Assembly (NCBI GenBank): GCA_963693085.1 | Contig: OY856411.1 | Location: 1,346,836,550 to 1,346,900,549 of the forward strand | Direction of reading: 5' to 3' | DNA length: 64,000 nucleotides | Source: Alisma plantago-aquatica | Lineage: Eukaryota > Streptophyta > Magnoliopsida > Alismatales > Alismataceae | Shown: piece by piece, positions 44,250 through 57,818 of the stretch | Layout of the letters: the number at the start of each line of letters is the position of its first letter | How positions within the stretch are numbered: position 1 is the stretch's first letter | Made by a program: the position numbers and the translations under genes | The notes under the pieces: generated by a model | Seen by the model: the letters and a program-made list of their open reading frames with translations, nothing else | Database searches by the model: none | Told to the model about the DNA's origin: nothing

Positions 44250-46669
44250 TCTTAAAAGAAGACATGTGTAATGGTAGCAGTACTATCATATTTATTTCTC
44301 ATTCCAACTTAGAACCCTATAATTATTTTCCTTATTGGCTTTCATGAGGAGCGAGAGATGAATAAATAACCTCCTGGCTTCCCCTGAAAAAGGTGCTGAT
44401 TGCGGTGATGCTCCCCAATTATGACCTTCAATGATTGGAAAGCTCCGATTCTGCCTTTGGACAAATGCGATGTCTATCATAAGACTTTATCACCACTACC
44501 CATGTATTATCATACGAATACTAACTTATATTAATTATAAGGCCCAAACAAAGTAGGGAAAAGAAAGAGGTACCTGCAGTTGCAATAACTTTAGCTTGTC
44601 AACATTACTTGAGGAATAGTCTAACCTACACAAATTATTTGCTACTACAAAAAAACAAGACCCATATAAAATAAATTCTTGAAAACCAATTGTGAGTGGG
44701 AACAAAACTAGAGTGAGTTTGGAGGGAGTTTCTTTACCGGTACTTGCCTAGTTTTCTTGCAGATGTCGAAGAATCACCTTGTTGCCCCTTCAAGGTAAGT
44801 GATAAACACCAAGTAATAAAAGGTGAATAGGGACATCAAATTTTTGAGGTGTGATGGTTGTTATATAATATCATACAATCACTTGTAGCCATTTGGGGTA
44901 AGTGGAAAACAACAAGGGAATAAAAGTATATACAAATCAAATGTTAATCATTGAATTGTTTCTTATTACAATTTCAGACATAACATCTTTTGATCTGTGT
45001 TTTAGTATATTTTTCATCTTTCACAACCTTATAGTTCAATTTTGGAAGATGTATTTGTTTATATCATTTGACACTCTTATAATAGTAGTTGTATCAAATC
45101 GATGTGATGGTGACCCTATTACTTGCTTGTAGGATATTGCCCATGCTCTTGAATAATTCGACACATTGTTTGATGGCAACTTAGTTTTATATTCTTGTGA
45201 TATGGTTAAAGGTGGATAGGGAGTTGGGACAAATTCTTGCCAACATTTTCATGAACTTGTGAAAGATATCTGCCAATCTATACCTCATGTCATAGATCAT
45301 CAATGACCATGCAAACAACCTCATATATGTCCCATGTTATCGACCTGAACAATATGAACTTAATGAACACTCATCTTCATCCCACCAGAATATGAAGGGC
45401 TTCAATCATCACGAAGTGCTAGGACCCCCAATTAGGTTTATGTCTCCTACCCTAGGTTCTCTTCATTTAGCAGAGTGATAATTACTTTTTTTCATACACC
45501 CAATCATCAAACACGAAAGATTCCATATATATAATTATGTGTGGGTGTGGGTGTGGAAAAGGGTGTAAATTTTTCTTTAAACATGCTACAGTATATTAGG
45601 GAACAACAAATTTACATTTTTCAAACTAGAGGTCCATACAAACATACACACCCCACTACAAGGGAAAACCCAGGTTACATTAAGAAGTGCTATTGCATTT
45701 GAAGGTACTGTACGTAATCTTCAAATATATGTTGTTTATAATCATCTTGTTGTTCAACTATTCCTATTTAGATACTTATCATCCACACCATGAGCTTCAA
45801 AATTCATGAGTAAATCTACTTATTTTCATGCTTGATATCGAGTAAGGTACATACAACCTTTCACCTTACCACTGCTATAACTTGTTGCTCGACCAATTTT
45901 CCAGAAAATGTCTATCTTTGAGATTCAAACTAGTCCTCTTTTCTAGGTGTACTTGTACAAGTCTATCATCATTCATTTCTTTACATGGATCCAATGATTT
46001 ACATCTCCATGCCATGTATAATGACTTCATCTACCTCCAGATCAACAATAGTTTGGTGGTCATCCATGATTGATGCAGACGTTACAACATTCACAGTTAT
46101 ACTCGGTTGTGAATTGTCATGTATAACTTGTTCAACATGATCTTCCATGCCATCCTTAGTGTCTTGATTTATTGACATGATCATGTTTATATTGCTTCCT
46201 CTTTGGAGTCCAAACTTTTTGTACAAAATGACTTATTCCATGACTGACTGAAGATGTAATTGGTAGAGTTATGTTCAATTGCATCTACAATGTCATGACC
46301 TTCAATTGCCTATGAAACATCATCATTGAGAGAACATTTGTCATGAATGTGGAAAGATGGGACATAATGATCAACACTTCTCAACAATCAACATTGTTCG
46401 ATAATCAAACATTCTACAAACACAACAGAGCCTATCCATACTACTGAAGTAGGTGTTAGATGGGTTCAAGAGGAGGAATGGTGGTAGACATTCTACGATA
46501 GGAACACACACACATATACATATGTGTTTGTATATATATCTATATATGTGTGTTTGCATCTTTATATATAATCCTGGGTAATTTATATTTATGACCCGTA
46601 AATGGGGCAAATTGGCTACCAGTATACATGCATGCCACATACCAGTACAATAGGCTTCTCTACATATAA
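44250..46669. other. Unassigned AT-rich stretch
   Basis: No element boundary, coding family or RNA gene is recognisable. Short TATATA/TGTGTG runs lie near 46500-46570. Confidence 0.4.
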
Positions 46670-47131
46670 CTTGAAAGAAAATTGCACAAAGAGAAAAAAC
46701 AAGAACCTCAATCCTTTATATTTAGGATTTACATCAGATGCTAATTTCTAATAGTTCTCACAGAAACACTAACAAGTCTTCTTCTGAATGCTTTGTAGTT
46801 CATATGAATTTCTTTCTCGATCATAGCATATACATCAGCTCATCTTTGCCTTTACTAACATGTTTTCTGCTGTTATGCTCAAACCATATATGGTGTACAT
46901 AGCTAGTAATGATCCATTGAGCTACTATCTTGTCATAATTATTCAGCTTTTCGATGCTATGGAGGCTTCCTCCCAGGTTCGACAAATGGTCAATACTGTT
47001 CTTAAGAGCATGTCCACCCCACATGTATTTCCACCATTTGTATGTCCCAAACAAGTGCTTTGTTTTTTCATCTTCATCCTTACACAACGTGCAGGTCTTT
47101 GGCGTGGTAGGAGCCCACTTGATGATCTTGT
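46670..47131 (-). mobile_element. 3' fragment of a LINE
   Basis: On the minus strand the frame 47165-46821 reads NKIIKWAPTTPKTCTLCKDEDEKTKHLF, the zf-RVT motif with its CxxC, and then HHIWFEHNSRKHVSKGKDEL. The latter corresponds to IERNSRKHGGKPKDEL at the C-terminus of the LINE at 10.45-15.13 kb. The part that should lie to the right is missing: at 47132 the sequence changes to an Athila-like LTR. This suggests either insertion of the LTR element into the LINE or truncation. No continuing LINE sequence is seen beyond the LTR array. Confidence 0.7.
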
Positions 47132-48606
47132 TGATGAGTATATTTATACCCATATTTGTATACAATTTATTCTCTTTTTAGGGGCTATCATGTTTCTATT
47201 TTTGAGTTTTAGCCTTTGATTTACTTAAATGCAATTATCTTCCCTTTTCTGGACTCTAATACACTTTACATACTTTTCATTCAGAACCAGTACAAAATAT
47301 ACTTCATTTCCTAAAGGAACGATCAAGCCCTCACAATGCCACACCTCAAGGGAAGGAAGACCTGAAAAACTTTCCATCGTCCACCTTCCAACCACCCAGT
47401 CAAGTGATCGACTCCACCAGTCGCCCGACTCGAGCTACTCTCTACCCAGAGTCCTCTAGATTCTTCAATTTTGATGCACACTCTCTCCATCAAGCCTACC
47501 CTAGTTCAAATCATGCTAGTCTGTCAGAGAACCGTATATGAGGTCCAGATTGGGTAATCCACGTAGGTTTCCTGGTAGACAGAGTACGGGCCATGCAATT
47601 AGCTGCCTTCGACCACAAATATTCAGTATTAGAGTTTCGACAGTGAGGAATGCATCTATAAAAGAGAACCATTATCATCCATTCTAAGGGTCTTTGATTT
47701 GTGATTATAAGCCGCATTTGTGCATCACAAACACTAGCAAGGAGCAAGGAGGCGACAACCTCAATGGAGAAATTGGTCTTCCCGCACTAGGCGTCATGGC
47801 CCCTTCCATTGTTCTGTCTACCTTTCTGCTATTGTCTCTCACCATGAGTGAGTATAAGTTTGTCCTGAGGCATGGGGACTAGCCCCAACAACCAATATTT
47901 TATTCTAGCTTGTATCTAAACTCAACAATACTATTGCTAAATAAAGTATCGTTCTGGTTATTTCCTTGCCTTTAAAATTGCATCTTGTTTTCTATATTTA
48001 TTATAATTATGGATGTGTAGGTTGTTGTAATTGCGATTAGAAATTTAGAAGGATCTTATTATCCCCCTGAAATGTTAGCAAGGGATAGTGAGGTAATTGG
48101 GTTATGATCTACTAACGTGGAGAGACTGGTCGTCCTTAGTTAGGGAATCTAGTCAGAATGAACTAGGAACTTGGGTGCCGAGTCTGGTCGGTTCCTAGTG
48201 AGTTTAATCCATGAAATGATCTATATCCCATCAGGGTGCATTATCTTAGCCTCTATTTAGTAAATTTCTATTTACAAGTTAAAATCTTTCTAGAATAATT
48301 ACGTAGGCTTTGGCAAGTGAAACCTCATGTCTTGGTCCTCTTTATTATCATTTTTTAACTTCTTTAATCATTGTTTCTACTAGTAGTAATTAGTTTAATC
48401 AATCAATCAACTTAATCAATGATAAATATTACCCCCAATACTTGTGAATATATATAACTACTTAGAAAAGTTGCCCTTTGGGCTCGATCCTTAAGTATAT
48501 TGAAATAAGGCTTCCATTCGTGTGGACTGGAGAATTAGTGCACAACTTTTGGTTAAACCTAGGTTATTCCCTTAGGGTTGTCATTGGTGTGACATTCGGA
48601 GCCCCA
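47132..48606 (+). repeat. Athila-like LTR, copy A
   Basis: About 1475 bp, beginning TGATGAGTATATTTATACCC and ending near CCCCA at 48606. Copies B (53743) and C (60338) start with the same words. Followed by a badly eroded Asp-tRNA-type primer site (TTCCACTCTTACTGGGGA, near 48614). Length is normal for Athila-like Ty3/gypsy LTRs. The open frames inside are accidental. Confidence 0.8.
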
Positions 48607-48916
48607 TAAAAAATTTCCACTCTTACTGGGGACAACTGTAGTTATATATTTTTAGAATTTTAAGTGTAATTAGGTTTTTTTATGCTTGACATTATTGAAA
48701 AATCCTCTAGAACTCTACTCATCAACCCACGATCATTTTTCCTCTTTTCATGTACTCCTAACACATGTGAAGATCCAAAAATCTTGACTCTGGATTATTG
48801 TTCAACCCTAAAATTGAGAGACCTCTCAAAAGACTTCACAAAGAGAAAACTATGGCAGATGCAACAACTGCAGAAATAGCTATTTAAGCATGACTTGAAG
48901 TAGCTATCGTGGCCCA

Positions 48917-49850
48917 ATGAGATTACTCACCGCAGAAGCCAGGACGCAAGCGGAAGCCGAACTAAAGACCAGTCTAGAAGCTACCCAAGACGCAGAACAC
49001 ACTAAAGAGTTAAGGGATTTTTCTATCCCTAAAGGCACCCACTTGACTCATCCAGTCCAACCTCTTGGTGACCCAATCGAGATCAAGGACCAGTGGGTCA
49101 GTCTATTTCAAAATTTCACCTTCACATGAAAAATTGGAGATGACTATCGAGAAAATCTCCTCAAATTCATCAACCTTTACTCAATGATGAAGCCATCATG
49201 CGCCATTGATTATGCGACATGATTGTAACTCTTCAAGTCTCTCTATCCCCCAAAGCCATAGCGTGGTACATCGCTCTTCGAGAGGACCCGAACACAACAT
49301 GTGAATCTTTAGAAAATCCATTTCAAGAGAAATTCTATGCACCCTTGATGACATACTCAATCTGAGGAAAAATCACAATATTCAATCAAGTACCTGAAGA
49401 ATATCTATATGAAGTATGGGAACAATTCAACGAACTCCTACACAAGTGCCCACATCATGGGATTTCCAAAAATCAAATCATCAAAATTTTCTATTGAGGT
49501 GTCAATGATGAGACTAAGAAGTTCCTTGATTCCTCCTCTAATGGAAACTTTATGTGCTAAAGCTTTGACAACACATTGAAGATTGTCAACCTTTCTGTTG
49601 AGAATCAAACTGATTGGACTAGACCCTCATGAAAGGGCATTTGTAAAGTAGATATGGTGGAGGATCGTTTAGAACTCAAATCCATATCCAAATCACTAAA
49701 GGCTCTCTCTCTCTCTCAAATAAGACATCTTTAAAAATTCTTTCTAAGCATATGAGAGGAAGAACCAGACGCCTTAGGTTCAAATCATTTCTCCCTCCTG
49801 TGAGTTCTTCCATGCAATAGATCACAATACGATTCATTGTCAACAACTGT
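48917..49850 (+). pseudogene. Athila-like gag remnant, element A
   Basis: In-frame pieces read DQWVSLFQNFTF, NPFQEKFYAPLMTYSI, FNQVPEEYLYEVWEQFNELLHKCPHHGI and IIKIFYxGVNDETKKFLDSSSNGNF. These are the conserved retrotransposon gag core of the Athila group, where the LYExWExFxxLLxKCPHHGI block is especially characteristic. Stops occur in at least four places. A zinc-knuckle-like CEFFHAIDHNTIH lies near 49790, with its second Cys changed to Phe. Gag would form the particle that packages the element RNA. Confidence 0.75.
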
Positions 49851-50631
49851 ATGTTTCATTCCATGAACACAAAGCTCAGGAATAGTATATAGTCACCCAA
49901 GTCGAAGACATGAATTCCATTCATACTATCCCAGTATAGGAGTACTATAACCCAAACCATGCTCATAACTGCTTGGGTTTCTAATACGATAATCCAGCTA
50001 GAGCAGAGAGTCCCAATTATCAGACCCCACCACAATCCACTCAAGTGAGAATGCCATCAAACTACACTACCCCACCCCACAAAACCATAGAAATTATAGA
50101 TTCAACTTCCCAAAAAGGAACTACCTACAGTGGTAGCCATATCAAAATCTAAATCAAGCCCCACCATTTTAGATAGAACCAACACCAACACCAACACAAG
50201 ATTCAATAAAGATACTCTAGTAGATGATGATGACATACTAGACTCAATTGGCCAACACCACGAACAATTAAAAGGCGTTGGAGTAACAAATTGCTCATCT
50301 AGCAGTTAGTTAACAACCCCCACCAGGTACGATCACTGGTCAACCAAAAAATATCCCCAAACATCCAGAACAGTTAAACATCGTAATGACAAAGTTAGGG
50401 AATGTGCAATCCACATCTACGATTTCCCCTCCTGTGTCTATTCCTCCTAGTAGAAATGAAGGCACCCTAGTCAAGATCGCAAGTTGCCTAAATGACCATC
50501 TGACAGTCAATCTAGCAAAAGCTCAGACATTAGACCCCCTTGTGACATTAGCTCATCCATGAACCAATGAGAGCTCCACCATAGTAGTACCATCAATCAA
50601 ATCTGGACCGTCAACATCACCCGAAGCACCC

Positions 50632-51243
50632 GTGAACAAACCTGGTGTACCCTATTTCGGTAGCCTCAAGAAAACCAAGATGGATGACAGGTTCATGAAA
50701 TTCAAGGACACTATGAAAAAACTCCACATCGACATCCCGTTCCTCGATACACTAGCTAAAATGCCAAACTGGTGCAAATACCTAAAAACCCTTCTTTCTA
50801 GGAAGTATATAACTAAGGAATGCAAAACTATGAAGCTTGCACAAACAATCTCTAATATAGTTCAGAATCACATCCCTCACAAGAAAAAAGGTCCCAGCTC
50901 ATTTGGGACATATTATTTCTTAGGAGATGACACTTGCCACAAGGGACTTGCTTACCTAGGCGCAAGCATATCCATTATGCTATACACTTTGTGTCAACAT
51001 CTTGGATTCACCGATCTCCTTCCAACAAATAAAACATTTCAACTGGCCCATGCATCCATTACAAATCCCTTTGGAATAACCAAAGACATCTTAGTTAAGC
51101 TAGGACACAAAACCGATCTCCCATGTGATTTTGTGGTAATGCAAATTAAAGAGGATAATCAATTTCCACTAATTTTTGGGAGACCATTCTTAGCTAATGT
51201 GAGAGATTTAGTAGACATTGAATCTGAAAAACTCATCCTGTGA
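50632..51243 (+). pseudogene. Athila-like aspartic protease, element A
   Basis: An open frame of 203 codons. Residues 1-90 are spacer. The protease core has YLGASISIM at 108-116, where the family has DLGAS: the catalytic Asp codon (50953-50955) reads TAC, Tyr. The rest is well kept: LGFTDLLPT, FQLAHASITNPFGITKDILVKLG, LPCDFVVM and FGRPFLAN (182-189). The protein could not cut even though the frame is open. After the stop at 51243 no reverse transcriptase follows. Confidence 0.8.
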
Positions 51244-53742
51244 CCAGGAAAGAATACTATTGAGTATCAGGTTCTCAAAGATTTAAAGAAGGTGCATAAC
51301 TCGATTGAAGTCTTCAAGGCAGAAGAGAAATTGGAACCAAAATAATCAAACCTCCAAAACGATCCCAAGAGTACCAAGGACCAACCCCAGAGCAAGGTAT
51401 GTACATCATATGACCATGATCTAGGTCCTATGAATCCCAAAGTCAAAGGTTTGGAAACCCCACTCACACACTCTATGTGAGTACTACGCTCACATCGTCC
51501 GGGTCCATGCGTTAATCTGGGACGCTTGTTGGGAGACAACCCAACTGTTTAATTTCTTTCTTTTAACTTTCAAAATTTTTGTTTAATTCTTTTCATAAAA
51601 ATTATTCACATAAAGGCCATGTTCTTGATATCCCATTTTGATTGATTAATATATGATGTGGTGCAACAAGTTCATGATGGAGTTGCCATCGGTTCATCAA
51701 ATTGTCTGCCCAGTGGCCCGATTGACAGTGTAAGGATCTCACAATCTTGCGAATTGATAAGCATGCATGGAACAAGCTACGTGGCCCAATGAAGATGTGT
51801 TGCCCTCACCAAATAAGTCCCTTTTATTTTCCTTAATAAATTTTATTTCATTCTTTTTGATATGTCCATCTTTATCTTTTATGAGAAGCTTTGTTCCTAA
51901 AAAATAACAACCTCTTATCCCAACTCTTATCATTAATATTTGTTGCCACAATATTTTGATGTGACTGAGACTTTCTAGGATGTGACGTGAGATCTTTATG
52001 GACTAGACGGTGTATCTAATGCATGCAAAGATCATAACTGCCAACTCTTCGAGTGGCCCTAAAGACTCTATTAGCCCGCTCCCCTATGACAACATCGATG
52101 ACATCAATGACTAATAACCTCAACGATGCACTTTACCATTCATGACATGCCTCTCCGAAGACAAAGGAGACACCATGGCCATCCGACTAGGAACTTTAAC
52201 TCTACTACTCCCAACACACTTACGTCCCCTGCGAACACCGCTTCACACACCCGACACACCGATGTGGCCTACTGCCACCCAACCCAGATCTAATCATCAA
52301 CTGGCTATTCAATCAACATGCGATCAACCATGAGATAAGATGCTGGCTAGGCGCTGGAGAATGGAGAGCGCATCCGCAAACACCCTTGCCCCCACCAAAT
52401 GAGGATCATGGTGATTTGTGGCCACGAAGACGCTTGGAGGAGGGCCTCACCAACAAGAGAGATACCCATTCTTTGGGTTTCTCTTATCTTCTCTTGGAGC
52501 CTCCTCCACCCCACCACCCCTTATATCAAATCTCCTCCATCTCTAACTTCTATTTGCTTGGGGACATGAAGAATTTTGAAGCTGGGGGTGGAGGGTGGAT
52601 GGTACGTTGCCTCCACCACTTCAACTCTAACCTTTCCCTTTCTCATTCTTAAACCAATTTTCTCCATCTTTTATTTTCATATCTCTTGTTTTCCATTTTA
52701 ATTGTTCTATTTTGTGTGAGTTGTGGCCCTTACCCTGTTAGCCACTTAGTTGTATGGAAATTGAAAATATATCACTAGTATTACTCCCTTTTTCTTGAGC
52801 TAACCCGGATAGAAGATATATTTTTAAGGAACAAACATGTCTTGAACAGATCTGAGCCCCAATAGCAACAGTTGAGCATCCTTTCCCCTTGGAAATAACG
52901 ATAAGAAGAAAAAGTCAGAAAAGTAAAGCCGCACATGCCCCTGATATGACTTGCAATAAAATTTGGAAATGCTTCTCTACCCTACATTAATTGAAATAAC
53001 TGATATAATAATGATGATATGATTCCAATGCATCAATAAAACGAAGAAGCACAAGTCAGTCTGTTGTTTCTACCTTCCTTCCATCATTTAAGATCTCTTC
53101 TACAACCAAAAAATAAAAAAATATCCATTATATGCCAAACCCTAAGTTCGGGGTGGCACCCCCCTTTAAGAATATATCTTCTTTTCATTTTTATTCTACA
53201 AACATAGCATGAATAAAAAGAGGCCAATGACCCCAAAGAAAATATGTGGTCAATGTAACTGCAACCAATAAAGTCTCGAGTCAAATAGAGGAGAGATAAA
53301 TAAAATAAATGTATCCCAATAGGGTCTCGAGTCAAATAGAGGAGATATCATGGAAATGGATTTGTGCCATGATTTCTTCTCCCTCTTTTGGTCCAAATTT
53401 CATACCCAGGGGACCTATCAAAACGCTCCCCCAAAATAGCCAATCAACCTTGACTTGTTCTCCCTTCTATCTGGCGCGGACAAATCAAGAGTATTCCTGA
53501 GATGAAATTAGTTCTTCACATGTTCTAGAATCTAGTGAATGGAGGAACAAGCCTCAATAGGGGGATATCTAAGTGTGGCTATGTGACCTTGAAGGACTAG
53601 GTCCACTTGATCGTGTTTGGCGGAAGGGGACCACAAAGCATGCTCAGTTGGGAGAGGAAGCCTGAATCCTAGTATTAATTGTTTGTCTCCCTTTTTATTT
53701 TGCTTTACTCAGGATGAGCAAAGGTTTAAGTTTGGGGTAGTT

Positions 53743-55186
53743 TGATGAGTATATTTATACCTATCTTTGGATACATTTTTATATAATCTTTAGGGGAAAT
53801 TGTGTTTCTATTTCTGTAGCCTTAGATTTACTTAGATGTAATTATCTTCCCTTTTCTGGACTCTACTACACTTTACATACTTTTCATACAGAACCAACCA
53901 AAAATATGCTTTGATGCCTAGAAGGACAATCAAGCCCTCATGATGCCACACCTCAAGGGAAGGAAGGCCCCAAAATCTTTACATTGTCCACCTTCCAACC
54001 ACCCAGTTAAGTGATCAGCTCCTTTAGTTGCCCGACTCGAGCTGCTCTTTACCCAGAGTCCTCTAGATTCTTTAGTTCTAACACACACTCTCTGCATCTA
54101 GATTACCCTGGTTCAACTCACGTTGGTCCACCAAAGAACCAGATATAAGGTCGAGATTAACCCACGCGAGCCACCTGATGGATCGAGTATGGGCCATGAA
54201 ATTAACTGTCTTCGATCATAAGCATTCAACATTAGGGTTTTGACAACGAGGAATGAATTAATAACAGGGAACCCTTACCATCCATTCAAAGGGTCTCTGA
54301 TTGGTGATTAGATGTTGCATTTGCACAACGCAAACCCTAGGGAGGAGAAAGAAGGTAACAACCTCAATGGAGAGATTGGTCTTCCTACACCTAGAGCCAT
54401 GGCCCCTTCCATTATTTTACCTACCTTTTCTTTGTTGTCTCTCACCACGAGTGAGTAGACGTTTATGCTGGAGCATGAGGACTAGCCCCCAAAACCCGTA
54501 TTTTATTCTAGCTTGTATCTAAACTCAAAATACTATTGCTAAATAAAGCATCATTCTGGTTATTTCCTTGCCTTGGAAATTTACATCTTGGTTTGCATAT
54601 TTGTTATAATTGTGGATGCGCAAGTTGTTGTAATTGTGATTAGAAATTTAGAATGATCTTATTATCCCCTTGAAATTTCTGCAAGAGATAGTGAGGTGAT
54701 TGTGTTACGATCTGCTAACATGCCAATACTGGTCATTCGTAGTTAGGGAGTCCACTCAGAATGAACTAGGAACTTGGGGGAGTTTAATATATGCAATGAT
54801 CTGTATCCTGTGAGGGTGCTGTAGCTAAGCCTATGTTTAGTAAACTGCTATTTAGGAGTTAAAATCTTGTTAGAATAATTACGTAGGCTTTAGCAAGCAA
54901 AATTCCATTCCCTTTTCCTCTTTATTATCATTTATTTACTTATCTAATCATTATTGCTATAGGTAGAAATTAGTTTAATCAATCCATCAAATTATTGAGT
55001 GATAAATATTACCCTTAATACTTCTGAATATATAACTACTTAAAAAGACTTTCCTTTGGGTTCGATCCTTAACTATACTGCAATAAGGCTTCCATTCATT
55101 TGGATTGGGGAATTATTACACAATTTTCAGTTAAACCTAAGGGTTATTTCTTTAGTGTTTTTATTGGTGCGACATTCAGAGCCCCA
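53743..55186 (+). repeat. Athila-like LTR, copy B (shared by two elements)
   Basis: About 1444 bp, from TGATGAGTATATTTATACC to near CCCCA at 55186. It serves as 3' LTR of element A, preceded by AAGTTTGGGGTAG, and as 5' LTR of element B, followed by a primer site at 55195-55212. By eye it differs from LTR A at roughly one base in six or seven, so it is old. Confidence 0.8.
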
Positions 55187-55194
55187 TAAAAAAT

Positions 55195-55212
55195 TGACGT
55201 TGTTGTCGGGGA
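55195..55212 (+). promoter_or_regulatory. Primer binding site, Asp-tRNA type
   Basis: TGACGTTGTTGTCGGGGA matches the Athila/Tat primer site TGGCGCCGTTGCCGGGGA at 14 of 18 positions. All four mismatches are G-to-A or C-to-T changes, as expected from deamination of methylated DNA. Confidence 0.7.
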
Positions 55213-55499
55213 AAACAATAGTTATATATTTTTAGAAGTTTAAGTGTAATTGGGTTTTTCTTTTTCATGCCTGATATTATTGAAAATCTTTTAGAACTCT
55301 ACTCATCAACTCATGATCATTGTGCCTCTTTTTAGGTACTCCAAGCACATGCAAAGATCCAAAAGTCTTGACTCCAGATGTTCGACCCTGAAATCGAGAG
55401 AACTCTCAAAAGACTTTGCAAGGATAAAACCATGACAAATACAAAAACTATGGACACATCTCTTCAAGCATGAATTGAAGCGACTATCACAACCCAACA

Positions 55500-56660
55500 A
55501 GAATTACTCACAGTAGAAGCCAGGATGCAAGAAGAAGCTGAACTAAAGACCAGCCTAGGAGCTGCCCAAGCCGCGTTTCACACTAAAGAGTTAAAGGATT
55601 TTCCATCCCCAAAGGCAAGAAGTTGACTCATGCAATCCAACCTCCTGACAACCTGATCGATATTAGGGCCCAGTGGGTCAGTCTATTACAAAATTCCACC
55701 TTCACAGGAAGGATTAAAGTTGCATGTTGAGAACATCTCCTCAAATTCATCAACCTTTGCTTGATGATGAAGTCATCTGGTGCCACTTATGATGCCTTTT
55801 GATTGTAACTCTTCAAGTACTCTCTAACTAAAAAAATTAGAGTGTGGCACATCACTCTTTGAGGGGACCCAATCACAACATGGGAATCTTTGGAAAATTA
55901 GTTTCTAGAGAAATTCTACCCATAGTCGATGACAAATGAAAGCAGAGGACAAATCACAAGATTCAATCAAGTACCTGAAGAATCTCTATATGAAGTGTGA
56001 GAACGGTTCAACAAACTCCTACACAAGTGCCCACATCATGGGATTCCCATAAACCACATCATCAATTTTTTCTATCTGGGTGTTGATCAAGAGACGAAGA
56101 TGTTCCTTAATTCCTCGTCTAATATAAATTTTATGCGGTAGAGCTTTGACCATGCATTGAAGATCATCAACCTTGCTGACGATAATCAAATTCGTTGGAC
56201 TATACCCTCGAGAAATGGCATTCTAAAAGTATCTATGGTAGAGGATCGATCAGAAATCAAGGCCATATCCGAATCACTAAATGCTCTCTCTCTCAAATAG
56301 GATAACCTTAAAAAAATCTTTTGTGCATATGAGAGGAAGAACCAGACACCTCAGGTACAAATCATTGCACCCTCTTGTGAGTTCTGTCATGCAATAGATC
56401 ACACCACGATTCATTTCCAAAAATTGTACGCTGCATTCCACAAACACGAAGATGAACAACAATATATAGTCACTCAAGCCAAATACGTGAGTTCCATTCA
56501 TGCTATCCCAGCACATGAGTATTATAACACGAATCAGGCTCGTAACCACCTGGGTTTCCAATATAGAAATCTAGCTGGAGTCGAGAGTCCCAATCAACTG
56601 TCCTTGCTGCAATTCACTCAATATAGAATGCCATTGAACTACACTGGCCTGCACAACTAG
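55500..56660 (+). pseudogene. Athila-like gag remnant, element B
   Basis: The gag core is recognisable in pieces: FNQVPEESLYEV, ERFNKLLHKCPHHGIPINHIINFFY and DQETKMFLNSSSN. A zinc-knuckle-like CEFCHAIDHTTIH follows near 56382, with both Cys and both His kept, then the frame 56424-56660. Several stops break it. It is parallel to the gag of element A. Confidence 0.7.
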
Positions 56661-57479
56661 GGAAATTATAGATTTAGCTTCCTAAGCAGGAACTACCAAC
56701 AATGGCAATAGTATCAGAATATAAATCAAGCTCTACCACTATAGATAGAGCCAATGTCAGTACAAGATCCAGTGAAGACACTCTAACAGATGATGGTGAC
56801 ATACCAGGCTAAATTGGCCAACGTCACAACCAATTAAAATGTGGTGAGTCATAAATTTCTTGCCTATAATCTAGTCAACATCCCCCAATAGGTACAATCG
56901 TAGGTCAACCAGAAAACAACCTCAAGCATCTAGAATAGTTAAACACCATAATGACAAGGTTAGAGAATGTGTACTCCACATCACTGATTTCCACTCCTAC
57001 ATCTATTCCTCCTAGTAAAAATGAAGGAACCCCAATTGAGATCCCAAGTTTTATCAAAATGACCATCCAGCGACCAATCCAACAGAAGCTCAGTCATCAT
57101 ACCCCCTTGTGACGTCAACTCAGCCAGGGAACAACTAGAGCTCAACCGTTGTAGCACCAAAAATCAACTCTAGACCGTCAACAACACCCAAAGAACCCAT
57201 GCACAAAACTCGTGTACCCTATCTGGTTCATCTCAAGAAGACCAAGCTGGACGACATGTTCTTGAAACGCAAATACACTATGAAGAAACTCCATGTCAAC
57301 ACCCCCTTCCTCGATGCACTAGCGGAAATGTCAACCTAGTGCAAATAGCTGAAGACCCTTCTTTCTAGGAGGTATATGACTAAGGAATGTGAAACTATGC
57401 AACTATCACATACAAACTTCGATATAGTTTAGAATCACATTCCTCAAAATAAAAAAGATCCCAACTCATTTGGGATAGA

Positions 57480-57818
57480 TTGTTTCTTAGGAGATAAAAC
57501 TTGCTGCAAGGGACTTGCTGACCTAGGCGCAAACATATCCATTATGCCATACACTCTATGCCAACGTCTTGGATTCACCGATCTCCTATCACATATATAA
57601 CCATTCAACTGGATGATGCATCCATTATGAAGCCCTTGGGAATAATCGAAAACATCCCTGTTAACCTAGGATATGACACCTATGTCCCATGTGATTTCAT
57701 AGTAATGAAAGATAATTGGTTTCCACTAATTTGTGGGAGACCATTCTTAGCTATGGCGAGAGCTTTAGTAGAATTGAATCGAAAATCTTGTCTTGTGACC
57801 GAAAAAGAAGACTATTGA
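57480..57818 (+). pseudogene. Athila-like aspartic protease remnant, element B
   Basis: GLADLGANISIMPYTLCQRLGF keeps the catalytic Asp (codon GAC at 57520-57522) and the Met-Pro after it. A frameshift near 57595 moves the remainder (KPLGIIENIPVNLG, VPCDFIVM, ICGRPFLA) to the next frame. Element A has the open frame but no Asp; element B has the Asp but a broken frame. Confidence 0.75.

Larger units (their letters stand above)
48607..53742 (+). mobile_element. Internal region of Athila-like element A (gag and protease only)
   Basis: This 5.1-kb region follows LTR A. It holds decayed gag (about 48900-49850), an open protease-bearing frame (50632-51243) and then, within about 290 bp, the motif GGACGCTTGTTGGGAGACAACC (near 51518). 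In complete Athila-type elements that motif lies downstream of pol. Reverse transcriptase, RNase H and integrase are therefore missing by deletion. About 2 kb of non-coding sequence leads to the polypurine-like tract AAGTTTGGGGTAG (53728-53740) and LTR B. Element B has the same structure. Confidence 0.75.

Noticed and set aside
46821..47219. 119-residue plus-strand frame 46860-47219
   Set aside because: Opposite strand to a convincing LINE zf-RVT frame and runs across the LTR boundary.
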